Shown here piece after piece: positions 27,419-40,200 of a stretch of DNA of 64,000 bases (position 1 is the stretch's first letter; each line of letters starts with the position of its first letter). Source of the DNA: Hemicordylus capensis (Eukaryota; Chordata; Lepidosauria; Squamata; Cordylidae); assembly GCF_027244095.1 (NCBI RefSeq), contig NC_069657.1:145820857-145884856 (forward strand). The letters run 5' to 3'. The notes below the pieces were generated by a model. That model was not told the origin of the DNA. It saw only the letters and a list, made by a program, of their open reading frames with translations, and ran no database searches. A program made the position numbers and the translations under genes.

Positions 27419-28640
27419 AGGTTTAACAAGAATAGCATCCGAGATTTTTTTATTTTATTTTTTAATTTAAAGGGCAAACACCTGGTGGAAAAGAAATGTC
27501 TTCAATAAAGATTTAAAGGCTGAAAGGGAGGACGCAGACTGAATCTGGTGGGAGGAAGAGAGTTCCAGAGTAAAGGGGCAGCAACAGACAAAGCCCTTCC
27601 ACAGGCCCTAGTACCAGGGGCGGGTGAACAGGTTCAAAGATCCCAGGCTGCTGTCAATAAGAGGCCGCGCCTTGTGGCCCCGACACCCCCACATACACAC
27701 ACACCTGACATCAGACGCGGGGGGTATTATTTTGCTCCCAAAAGGCTGTGTGGGGCCCCATTTGGGAACGAAATCGGCCTGTGCTGCATTGGCAGCGTGG
27801 GCCATAGCGACTCTCCCTGCTTTTAAAGTCAGGGAGAGCCACTCCTGGCTTTGCTGCCAACGCAGCAGGACTGATCTCCCTCCCAAATGGGGCCAAAGGG
27901 GGAGGGAGATCGGCCTGCGCTGCGTTGGCAGCGTGGCCGGAATGGCTTTCCCTGCCTTTAAAGGAGAGAGCCTTTAAAGGCAGGGCGAGTCACTCTGGCC
28001 CATGCTGCCAAATGCATCACCGATCTCCATTCTAAACGGGGCCGCATTGACCATGGAAGGGAGACCATGCCCCCCATCTGACATCAGATGTGGGGCGTGG
28101 CTAGCCAGCCCCCTGCATCTGACGTCAGATGCAGGGGGGCCGCAGTGGCCAAGCATGGGCCGCCACCAGCCTCACTCCGCTCCTGCCTAGTACTATGGAC
28201 CTCTCTGAGACCAGGGACCAAAAGAAGGGCAACCTGAGAAGATCTCACAGGATGGCACAGGACTGTCTGGGGGAGGTGGTCCTGAAGGTAACCAGGGGCT
28301 AAGCCCCGAAGGGTTTTAAAGGTAAGAGACAGCACTTGGACCCAGAAGCAAATAGGCAACCAGTGCAGCGACCGCAGGAGAGGTGTAACACTCTCATATC
28401 TTCTAGTGTCCATAAGCAGGCGGGCAGCCACATTCTGGATTAACAAGCTTCCGGATCGTCTTCAAAGGCAACCCCAGGTAGAGTGTGTTACAGTAATCCA
28501 AATGAGAGATGATGAGGGCATGAATTACTATTGCCAGGGCCTGCCGAGATAGGGCTGCAACTGGCAGACCAGCCGAAGCTGGGCAAAGGCACCTCTGGCC
28601 ATGGCCTCCACCTGCTGCTTGATCAGGAGCCACAAGTTGG
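27357..28640 (-). mobile_element. L2-like LINE 3' part, interrupted by a hAT
   Basis: The plus-strand (ATTT)n run at 27,357-27,417 is the inverted poly(AAAT) tail. Upstream on the minus strand, reverse-transcriptase C-terminal wording is visible: LDYCNTLYLGLPLKTIRK (about 28,560-28,450), LHWLPICFWVQVLSLTFKTL and LAPGYLQDHLP. It is 5' truncated and carries frameshifts. A hAT at 27,615-28,185 splits it. The family resembles the plus-strand copies at 59.5-60.4 kb and 57.1-57.5 kb. Confidence 0.8.
27615..28185. mobile_element. hAT element (571 bp) inside the L2
   Basis: Perfect 8-bp target duplications CCTAGTAC lie at 27,607-27,614 and 28,186-28,193. Terminal inverted repeats are CAGGGGCGGGTGA at the left and the mirror of CAGGAGCGGAGTGAGG at the right. 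The interior is GC-rich and partly palindromic (repeated GGCAGCGTGG, ATCGGCCTG words and TGACATCAGA/TCTGACATCA pairs) with no transposase frame. Confidence 0.9.
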
Positions 28641-29093
28641 GGACCACCTCCTTCAGGGTCAGCGCAACTCTGTTCAGAAAAAGACTCTTACACTGAGGTT
28701 TTATTTATTTGTTTTGAAAACCAGTGAAAATCACTGTCCCTCCCCAATGTAATCTCTTTCTCTTCAGTTACATCAGTTCCTGAACTTCCTATGAAGAGGG
28801 TTTGTGAAGAGCAAGGTTTAGGCAGAGAGTTCCCACTCCTCTGTTTTCAGCTTCCTCTGGGCAGTGTGTGGTAAGAGTGCTTACACACACAGTGACTCAG
28901 CTATAGTCCAAAGCAATGAAAACAAAGAATGGATGTAGTAGCTATAATTGAGTGGATGGGTTCAAAAGAACCTGCCCCCCCCCAGCTCCTGAGGGGCCCC
29001 CAGTTCCACCCCTCCCTTTTTTCTTCTTTATCTCCTTCACTCCAAGGGGCGTCCAGGGAGTGGGACCAACACTGCCCCCCTCTCCCCTAGCTA

Positions 29094-29330
29094 TGCCCCT
29101 GATGAAGAATATTTATATACCACTTTTCAACAAAAGTTCCTGCTGGGGCGGTTTATATCAATATAAATAAATAAAATGGCTCCCTGTCCCCAAAGGGCTC
29201 AAAATCTAAAAAATAAGATAGACACCAGCAACAGCCACTGGAGGGATGCTGTGCTGGGGATGGATAGGGCCAGTTGCTCTCCCCCTGCTAAACAAAGAGA
29301 ATCGCCACTTTAAAAAAGTGCCGTTTCACT
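29094..29330 (-). repeat. LINE/SINE 3' tail family, inverted
   Basis: This is the inverted equivalent of the repeat at 20,760-21,010: it contains AATATTTATATACCACTTTTC, CCCTGTCCCCAAAGGGCTCA and GATGGATAGGGCCAGTTGCT on the plus strand. Confidence 0.6.
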
Positions 29331-30034
29331 CAGTTGGCAGGGGACATGATATGCAAGAGGCTATGTATAAGTGCAGTTCTCCCCAGTGGGTCACCTTTAT
29401 TCACATGAATGTGCTCTGGTTCACCTGAGTTATTTCCAGTTCAATGTATTTTCTGATTGTCCTGTAAATAACCCAGGTCTTTGGGACCCCTTTAATTTGC
29501 ATGGAGGCAATCCACTGGAGACTTTGTGCTTTGGGCCAAGTTGCTAGTAGCTGCTCAAGCTTGCTGCACCCAGATTGCAGCAGATGACCGACTCCTCCAG
29601 CAGAGGGGGCACTGCAAGATGCAAGGTAGGCATGCTAGCAGGGAAGAAGATCCTGGCAACAACCTGTCTTGGAGTTTCCCTACCTACAGGGGTTACAGCT
29701 GAAAGCAAGGGGGTGCCTCAGCTGCTTTGCAAAGGCTCTCTGAGGTGCACGTAGGGATCTGTCCAATGTTTTATTTTCCTGCTTCTCTCCAACACCCACT
29801 TGCCCTGTTGGTTTTGCAAAGCACTAGTGCACTGCTGTCAGATGCATCAGGAAATGGTTGTGGGAGGAAATAGCTTGCAGAGCCTGTGGGGAACTCGAGT
29901 CACAGAAGTACTGACAAGGATGCAAGGTGTCTTGCATTGTTTATATGTGAAGCCCAGGGCCCGGCAACCAGCATGAGATAAGGGCGCTGGCTTCAGTGTA
30001 CAAGTCAGGGAGATTCACAAAGGCGGGGGGAAAG
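29331..30034 (+). promoter_or_regulatory. TBC1D10C: Upstream region and presumed 5' UTR of TBC1D10C
   Basis: About 700 bp free of recognised repeats precede the TBC1D10C start. It contains a CCAGCAGAGGGGGCACTG word (29,598-29,615) that loosely resembles a CTCF site. No TATA box or CpG island is obvious. An in-frame GTG at 29,996 is not needed, because the ATG at 30,035 has A at -3. Confidence 0.35.
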
Positions 30035-30371
30035 ATGTCAGAACTTTCTCTCTCAGTAGAGCTCCCCAACAAAAGCCAAACCCAGGCTGAACTACCAGAT
30101 GATTTCTCGCTGAGCCGGGATGATGCCAGCTCCTTGGGTTCTGATTCTGAACTGAATGCGGTGCCTCCATATCGCCAGACAGACCGCTATGGCTTTATTG
30201 GGGGCAGTGGCCTCCAGGATGGGTAAGAGAGGGCTTGCATTTCAAAGACCACTGGAATGGGGGGGGGGTGGCTTTTGTGTGCAAGAAGTGGGACTGAATA
30301 GAAAATGACAGTGAGTATTTCTGAGGTTGACTGCATGGTCCCTGGGTTCTTGGTGGTGTAAAACTTTCATC

Positions 30372-30439
<68 letters not shown>

Positions 30440-31205
30440 GATTTATGCCTTGCCTGAATTGTTCTCAAGGCAGCTTACAATGGACAGCAATACTGATTAT
30501 TTAAAACAAAAACAAAAATAACAACCTCTTCACAAATTCACAGCATAGTGGCCCTTTGCCCTCTGGATTATGGCAGAGATGGTGCTTCCCTTTGTTTCTG
30601 CCATGCCAGAGGTGCTCTTACCCCTGGACTTCTGGGCAGAAGTCCAGGGCCTCCACACCCGCTGGGGCCCCCCAAACCTTCTTTAATTTGTCCCGGGTGT
30701 TGTGTGGTCACCTGGCCCAGAAAGACTGTGACCAATGCCAGGCAGTCTAGTCTGACCTCTTCTTTAGAGACAGGGTGGAGAGAGTGGGGGAAAATATGTG
30801 GGATGGGAATATGTTAAGTTGTGTATTGAAATGTTTCTGCTAATGCACATTTGCAAAAATATACCTGTTTTATATTCTTACATTCTTGTGAGTTCAAGAA
30901 TTGTTGTTTGTGCCCTCAAGTAAAAGTAAAGTGTGCCGTTGAGTCGGTGTTGACTCCTGGAGACCACAGAGCCCTGTGGTTGTCTTTGGTAGAATACGGG
31001 AGGGGTTTACCATTGCCATCTCCCACACAGTCTGAGATGATGTCTTTCAGCATCTTCCTATATTGCTGCTGCCCGATGTAGGTGTTTCCCATAGTCTGGG
31101 AGACATACCAGTGAGGATTTGAATCGGTAACCTCTGGCTTGCTAGTCAAGTCATTTCCCATTGCACTATTAGGTGCTCACATGTTAAAAATACTCTGTGT
31201 ATCAT

Positions 31206-31239
<34 letters not shown>

Positions 31240-34200
31240 CTCCAAAGGCCTTTAGGTCCAGGCTCCAAAATTACCTAGGTGCCCCTCTGCTGCCATCCCG
31301 AAGTAACTAGCAGTGGGAGCAGAGGAGAGTGTCCTTTTCTGTCAAGGAGACAGAAAGCAGGCTCTCTGCCATTGCCCTTTCCCTATCTGACAATTGGGAC
31401 CAGGCTAATCATCCCTTTGCCATGATGGTCTTCATTATACCTCCTTCTTGCTAGTCCAGTTTGCAGAGGCAGGCTTCCAGACTGTGACTGGCATCATGCT
31501 TTGAATGTTTCCTTTGATCTTACCGACCTTGTTTCTTCCATAGATCCTCAGAATAATATTTCTTCATCTCATATAACTTCATAATAACTCTCTGAAGTAG
31601 GGCACTTAACAGATAGAAGTGGAGTTGAGAAACATTGTTTTGTCCTGTGAGCTCATGGCTGTCATGTTCTAATCATTTTAGAGACATTAACCCTGTTCAG
31701 GTATTATGTTATACAAGTGTACAGATGTCTGTACACTTGTATCCATTTTTTGTGTGAATGACTATACTTGCATTCCTTGCAAACATGAACCTAGCTACAG
31801 GCCCCTCAAATGCATGGTACAGATAGAAAGTGTACTGCTATACCTGTGTTCAGTATAACTTGTGAATAACTGTACCAGCATACAGATCTGTACCTGTGCA
31901 TACACTGTACACTCGTTGTACAAGTGTTAAACATAAGCCCTCTTCAGACATTAGAATAAATAGCCTGTACATGCTTACAAGTGCAAAAGCAGGTGGGAAA
32001 TCCTGCCATGGCTTGTCATTCATCTCCCCCACCACCACCACTGTGCTGGTCACAGATGCCATGGTGTTCATCTGAAGAGGCAAACACTGTATCCGTGATG
32101 GGAGAAGCTTGCGTCCTGATCATGGAAGTTCCTCCTATCACAGATATGGCCTTCACCTCTTCAGACGAACACCATGGTATCCATGAGCAGCACAGTGAAA
32201 GGGAGTGAGTGAGAAGCCAGAGTGGGATTTCCAACCCACTTTCATGCTTGTAAATGTGTACAGACCATTTTATTTTAACATTTTGAAGAGGGCTATAATG
32301 TCTGACTATTGTCTCATCCGGATCACACTGGTTCAAAGTCATTTACCAAGAAATATGATCTAGATACCTCCGGTATAGCAAATATCAAGCACAGAGAGGA
32401 AGATTATAAATATACTTTCACCCCATCCTATCCCCCATTTCCCTGAGGTTTTCTGGTAATGGTGGATTATATCCCCCAGGAAACAAATGTAGCTTTATGT
32501 TAGCAAGGAATACTATTTAAACCAGAGAGTGGAAACCTAATGACTACATTAATATATTCAAGTTTAGTTCAGCTAGTATGAAATCATATACAACTGGTAA
32601 TGGTGACATTACCCAAAAAATGGGGCAGGGAATGTTAACCATTATGTCATTTAATTTAGGTACACATTGTGGCTACCTGGAAGAGTAGGAAGCGGATATT
32701 TTTCAGCAACCAAGGAGACAAGATACTCAGTACTTAGTTCTAAGGTTCTCCACTCCTTCCGGCGTTACGCATTTACATGTGTAACACACATTCAGAACCA
32801 ATATACAGTAGCATTGTTCCAGTCTTGTTACACAGGAAGAAAAAGACCCTGATTCAGCTCAAATAGCAACGTGACCCTGGTAGATGGGCATCTGCATACA
32901 GCCAATTCAATGGAGTCCAGTTAGCATCATGAAGTGGATGCACAAGTGTACCAGATGCTCATCTGCATCCATTTCAAATGTGCACATGAAAACCAGTTTC
33001 CACAAGTAGGTCTCTCTTGCTGGATTGGGATGACAGTGGCTTATTTGCCTTTCACAGATACAATTTTTTGATAGAAGAATAACCCTCTTCTACAGTTCAG
33101 TATATTTACATAGATTGGTTCATCCAGTTGTACAATCAATGCCTATTCACCTCATTAGGCAATCACTCTACCTGTGAATTTAACTTCATACAATGCAAAA
33201 CCAAGTTATAATTGATTTTCCATCTCTGATGCAGACATTGGTAGCAATTCTTATTTAATTATGTTATAGTGCTCCAAATTATTTGCTTCTAAATTCTCTG
33301 ACAGATTTATTTGTTTGTTTGAAATATTTATACGCCATCCCTTCAGTGCAATGCTCCGCAGGGTGCTTCACAGAATTAGTAAAACAGATAGAAGACTATA
33401 AAGCAATATAAAATTAATAAAAATTAACTAAAACCAAGATCCAGTTAAAAGCAAATTTCAAAGCTGAGCATTAGGAAGACAGAAAGTTAAAAACCCACTA
33501 CATATCACCTGCAAGTAAAACATTAAAAAGCTTATCTAAAAAGATAGGTTTTAAGATGGTTTTTAAAACCTTGAGAGAGAGAGCATAGCAAAGCTCTTAA
33601 ATTAAACAAACTGTTGTAAGCTAGAGTTCAGGTGCACTTTGATAACTGTATAGAATATGATTCCTTGTACAAACCCATCTTGGAATTGACAGGATTTTAT
33701 TTAATAGTTAATCCTTCCAGCAGAAGTCTAGATAAATTTAGTTAACTGAAGAGTCTTAGTTTCTATAGCAGTCCCATTCACAGTAGTCTGATTTGCAGCA
33801 ATATTGTTTAGCTTCAGCCATGAAAACCTTCACCTGATTTCTGCATATTGAACTTTGATTAAAGCACAGGAGCAGGCCAATAATGTGGAGTTTCTACTTT
33901 CACATTAAGTAGAAATTCTCAGTCCTTACAAAAGTCCCACCATTCCTTGGGCACCTTTCTTTACAATGAGAACATGGCTGAAATATAGGTTTGAAATTAC
34001 TGCCATTTGAGCTGGTATTGTATTTGAGAAGTGGATTGCTAAAAAGACTGAGAAGATGCAGTCCATAGTTTCATTTGTCAAGCTTAGATGCTCCAGAAAT
34101 AGCTTGGTGTTTCTTTTCAAGTGCAATATCACTGCTCCTCAGCTAAGCATTTTCATATAATGGCTCGAAAGCCAGAAAGGAATATTAAAATAATCCAGAT

Positions 34201-37200
34201 TGGTTTTTTGCATAACACCATGAGAGAAATGTATGCAGTCATTCCTTCATGCAGACTGGAGTTTAGGAAGATGGTAGAAACATTTGGTCTCATGGAAAAT
34301 ACTATCCACATTCTTCACTGGTAACTGCCGTATACAGAGTCAGGCCATTGGTTCATCTGGGTCAGTACTATTGTCTACACTGCCTGGCAGTGACTCTCCA
34401 GAATTTCAGACAGTTGTTCCCAGCCCTACCTGGAGGTGCCAGAGACTGAAACTGGGACCCTCTGCATTCAAAGTAGATGCTCTACTGCATCCTCTTTTGC
34501 ATTGCACATGTTTGTGCACCCTTCAATGCAGTGCAGTCTGAAAGCTCTGTCCAGTATTACTTGAATGCACACATATTAACTAATTACTTCCATAGCTGAT
34601 GTGCAATCCGATTCCTAACAGGGATATTTATATGGGCTGTGATGAGCATGGACTGAAGTTAAGATTTACTGCAAGGTAGATAAGAAGAAGAGAGCTGACA
34701 GGAAAGTGCCTTTGCCCACCTAACCCTTCCTGTTTTAGCAATCCTACTCACCCACATCCTCTCCCCGTTTCCGTGGCAACTTGTGCACCATAGCAACAGA
34801 AGTGATTCTTATGACTAACAAGGTTTTGTTCCGAACTCTTCTGCCTACAAGGCACTGTACGCGGCACAGGAGATTCAGAAGCGTTATGGACACTCTGTAA
34901 TCCCACATCTGTTTTATATCCCTTTAACTCCCATGGTTTCTCCCAAGGAATCCTGGAAGCTGTAGTTCTGGGATATGCTGAGAATTCTCTATTAGAGTAT
35001 CCTAGTGTGTTAAATGTTTTGTAAACCACCTTGAGATTATTTTAATGAAAGGCGGTATAAGAATTTAACAATAAATAAAAATTTAACAATAGAAATAGTG
35101 CTCCCTTCTTCTCACAGAATTACAATTCCCAGGATTCCTTAGAATGAGGGAATTAGACTGAACTATGAGTTTGCCTAGAATGAGAGAATAACAACTTTAT
35201 TTGTTAGTCAGCCCATAATAAATTGTTCTCTGGGAGGCTCACAATAAAACAATTGAATAAAACAAACAATTAAAACACATAAAAGAAAACACAAAAAATA
35301 CCATGAAATTCAAAATACAACATAATACAAAACATTTCAAAAACTTGGGGGGGGGACTATTTTAAGGGGCCTGGGTGAACAGAAAGTTCTTCACGTGGCA
35401 TTTAAAAGAACAAACTAAACCAAATAACAATTACAACCCATTGTGCCCTCCTGTCTGGGCCTACAAGTCTGGACAATCCTATGAAGTACTGAATTCTTTT
35501 CCTGGAAAAGTCACCTCCGCATTGAAAAATACTGACCTAACCAATAACTGTTCCACTTGAGTGTAAAGAGAACCCAGTTATCCTACTGCCATCAACAATT
35601 TGATAGGTCATTGAGGCAAGAAAGGTAAATCTTGCCTCACCAGTCTTTTGGAGTTCTTTGAGATAACTCCAGGTGTCTGTGGACAAAGGCAATCCAGTTG
35701 ACATACTATACAGTACCTAGACTTTCAAAAAGCTTGCAACGAAGTTCCTCATCAAAGACTCTTGAGAAAACTTAGCACTCATGAGATAAGGGGATGGTTC
35801 ATGTGTGGATCGGTAACTGGTTGAAGGACAGGAAACAGACGGTGGTATAAATGGACAGTTTCCAAATGGAGGGAAGTAAGAATTGGGGTCCTCCACGGAT
35901 CTGTACTAGGAGCAGTGCTTTTAATTTATTCATAAATGATATAGAAGTTGGGGTAAGCAGCAAGGTGGCCAGATTTACAGATGACTCCAAACTATTTTGG
36001 GCAGCTCCAAAAGGATTTCTCCAAACTGAGGGAGTGGGCAACAAAATGGCAGATACGGTTCAGTGTTAACAAGTGTAAAGTGATGCATATTGGGGCAAAA
36101 CCCCTGACTTCACATACATGCTGATAGGGTCTGAGCTGTTGATGACTGACCAGGAGAGAAATCTTGGGGTCGTGGTGGACAGCTTGTTGAACGTGTTGAC
36201 TTAGTGTGTGGCAGCAGTGAAAAAAGCCAATTCCTGCTAGGAATCATTAGGAAAGGGATTAAACATAAAAATCCTAATATTATAATGCCCTTATACAAAT
36301 CTATGGTGCAGCCACATTTGGAGTACTGCATGCAGTTCTGGTCACTATATCTTAAGAAGGACGGTATAGAACTGGAAATGGTGCAGAAGGGGGCAACCAA
36401 GATGATCAAGGGCCTGGAGCACCTTCCATACAAGGTAAGGCTACAACAGCTGGGGCTTTTTAGTATAGAAAAATGCTGACTGAGGGGCAACATGATAGAA
36501 ATCTATAAAATTATGCATGATGTGGAGAGAGAGAAATTTTTCTCCTTCTTGCATAACACTAGGGGTCATCCCATGAAAGAATTTTAGGACTGACAAAAGG
36601 AAGTGCTTTTTCACACAATGCATAATAAACCTATGGAATTCTCTGCCACAAGATATGATGTCAGCCACCAGTCTGGATGGCTTTAAGAAGGGCTTAGATA
36701 AATTTATGGAAGACAAGTCTATCAATGGCTACTAGTCTGAGGGCTATAAGCCATCTCTAGCCTAAAAGGTAAGATGCCTCTAAATTCCAGAAGACCAACA
36801 GCAGGAGAGAGGGCGTGCCCTCAGCTCTTTCCTGTGGGCTTCTCAGAGGCATCTGGTGTGTGTGTGAAACAGGATGCTAGACTAGATAGGTCTTGGGCCT
36901 GATCCACAGGGCTGTTCTTATGTTCTTATATTCTTAGTCTCAGCTTAGGGCCACTCTGTTCTCCAGAAAGTAGTCTGAAAAATGGGGAGGGTTATATTAT
37001 TCCAGACAACACAATGCCCTCACAGATAGTCAAGCTTTAAAACTCAAAGGGAGATATAACATATATTATAGATCACATCAGGCTCTCAAAATTTTTGGAA
37101 ACTAATTACCTTTCCTTACAACTGAAACTATGAGTAAACATTTCACCACACTAGTACACAACTGAGAGGGCAGTCAGGGGCCAAATAACACTTCATAGGC

Positions 37201-40200
37201 CAGATCTGTTCAGCAAGCTGCCAGCTAGTCATCTCTGAGATAAGACACCAGTGCTGGCTCACACGTATTCCTTGCAGTGATGGATATGCTGCAGTTCTTT
37301 TGTGTTACCAATGTACTCATGTGAAGTCAGGGTCATTTGGGTGGGGGCAGGAGGGCCATTTGGCTTGGGCCTAAAGGGGCATAAAATTTAGACAATAAAT
37401 ATTCAAATTATCTTTTGCTCGCTCACTCTCCCCCCCCCCGTACTTTTTCATGTGTTGTCATGTTTTATTTTAGTATGTCTAGGGGCCTCAAAAGTAGGAA
37501 GTGGCCTAGGCCTCTTTGGACCTCTGAGAGGTCCTGTGTGATGCTTGGTGTACCACTGACCGAAATACTAGTGTTAATCCATTTTGAATACACTTCAGGC
37601 AGAGGACCCTGCTGGCTCAGTTCTTCTAGGGGTAGAGTGACAAGCAAAACACCTAATCCAACTTTAAAAATATCAGTGTCAGGATCCATGACTGGCTGAA
37701 AGCAAGAGCCAGCTTGGAATCAATCTGAAGCAGGCATGAGAACCCACAAAAGCAGAAAGACATAACACTTTTGAATCAGCATGAGGGATGAAAGGTTGTG
37801 ATTATATTTATTGTTCTACCAATTTTGTCTGTCTGCCAGCTGTGCCAAATCATGTTATGAGGGGTGTGAGCACACATATCCCACCCATGCTCCAGTGTGC
37901 TCTCCTGCTATTACATAATTGTGCATGGAGAAACGGGAGGTCTGAACTGCCCCTCATTACATGATTTAAATCCGACTATAAAGTAATATTTAAATTGCTC
38001 AGTGAAGGGTGGCTTGGATGTCCCCTGCTATGCAATTTCATATAGCAGAACAGAGTGCCAGAAGGAAATGTGATGTGTGCGCTCATGCTCCTCATTATAT
38101 GGTGGATGCAGGTTGAGATAGTATTATCTGAATTATTAATGAGTCCTCTTTCTATAACATTTATATCCTCCCCTCTCTAAAATCTGAGGTTTGAGGTTTC
38201 AAATATTGGTGGTTCTGGGATGGTATAATGGATGGAGGTGTGTGTGCGCACACCCACACTCAGAAGGAGAAATTATGCATTACCTCAAAAAAGTGGGTTC
38301 TCAAACCCACACTTGACAAGTTAATGCAAATACAGGAGGGGAAGTGGACATTCACAGAGGGGAATCAGCATGCAGGGGGATGGAGGGTACTCAACCTTTT
38401 CCACATCCACAGATTGTGTTGGGGTTTGTGATTATTTAGCAAAGCACCAAGGAAGCTACCACTCCAGTTACAGAGTGCAGAGTTAGTTGTTGCAGCTATT
38501 TAAGTAACATGCATGGAGATCACTGTAGATTCTAAGTTACTTAACTAGTTTATTGGTGAAGTACATTTGAGATAGGAAAGACCTATCCTATCTATCAGCG
38601 ACATAATAAATAGGTAGGGGGAGAGAGAGAGAGAGAGAGAGAGAGATGTCTCCAACTTCTCTCTAGAAGGAAAGGAAGAGGACTGACTCACTACAGGAAG
38701 TACCTGAGGAGTCAAGGCAGTGGTCCTAGAGCAGAGAAGAGCAGGGACAGGTAAGGAGATCCTCATTAGCTACCTCTGCTCCCAATGCCCCTAGTGGTCA
38801 TTAGGATAGTTGGTGCAAAAGGTCGATGAACTGGAACTCCATCTCCAACAGATTGTCCTATGTAAATTTCTCCCCACACCGCCCCCAATATTTTATCCCT
38901 TCAGTCAGGCTACTTCCAGTCTTAGAAACCAACTGGGCAAAAGGAGGCAGGGATTTGTAGTGGAGAACTGGTGGGCAGGGAGTCTTCTCACACCATTGAT
39001 TCTCCCTTAAAGATGCTTCCCCAGCCCCTGTATTAGTGTTACACAAGACAAGGACAGTGTTGAGATTGGGCTTAATAGGAACCATCAGGATCCAGAGTGA
39101 CATTAGAGAAATCAGTGAGGTGCATCTAAAATGACAGTACATTAAATAAAGGAGGCAGAAGTGTGGGGAGAGCCAAGCAATCATGGCCTTCCAGGGCAGC
39201 CCAGAGAGATGTCTTCAGCATTGCTCATATCTCTCTTACATGCAGTCCTGGTCATATCTCAGCTGAACTCATCCGACACCGTGAGACCAAGTGGCTGGAG
39301 ATGACAGCTCATTGGGATAAAACCATGGCTCGGCGCTACAGAAAGGTGAGAGGGAACAAGAGGTGACTTGCTCAGTTGGTGATACTGCTGTGTCCTCTAA
39401 CACCCACAGGAGTTTTCAGCGGGTCATAGGAAACATAGGAAGCTGCCATATACTGAGTCAGACCATTGGTCTATCTAGCTCAGTATTGTCTTCACAGACT
39501 GGCAGTGGCTACTCCAAGGTTGCAGGCAGGAATCTCTCTCAGCCCTATCTTGGAGAAGCCAGGGAGGGAACTTGAAACCTTCTGCTCTTCCCAGAGTGGC
39601 TTCATCCCCTGAGGGGAATATCTTGCAGTGCTCACACATCAAGTCTCCCATTCATATGCAACCAGGGCAGACCCTGCTTAGCTATGGGGACAAGTCATGC
39701 TTGCTACCACAAGACCAGCTCTCCTCCCATGGGTCCCATTATTATCCCCCACCAAAAGCATTCACAAGAAGCTACACACATACACACACACACCCCCCCA
39801 AAGAGCAACAGCTAATATTCTGCCTACATCACCAGGATTGGTTCCAGGCTGTGGTCCTCTGGCAGTTGCTGTTCTTGATGGGTGCTAACCATTAAGGGAG
39901 GATCAATTTCTGTAATTAACTCTCCTGCCAGCTGTCAGGGCACAAGTCTTTGGTGGCTCTATCATGGGACCCATTTTGTAGTGGGGATGTCAGTTTTGTT
40001 GATAAGGTTTATTGCTTCAGGTAAAGCTACTATGCCGGAAGGGGATCCCTTCATCCTTACGTGCCCGCTGTTGGCCTCTGCTGTGTGGAGGACAGACCAA
40101 AATGAAGAGGAGCTTCATAAAGTATCAGGTGAGACTACACCTCATATACTCACATGCTGACATTCCCTTGAAGTTTCTTACTGAATATGTAACTTTATCA

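Noticed and set aside
29060-29093. Possible hAT right end (CCCTAGCTATGCCCCTG)
   Set aside because: The end looks right, but no matching left end or copy of the following 8-mer ATGAAGAA was found upstream, so borders cannot be supported.
29996-30034. Upstream in-frame GTG start for TBC1D10C
   Set aside because: Vertebrate genes rarely use GTG, and the ATG at 30,035 has a suitable context and N-terminal length.
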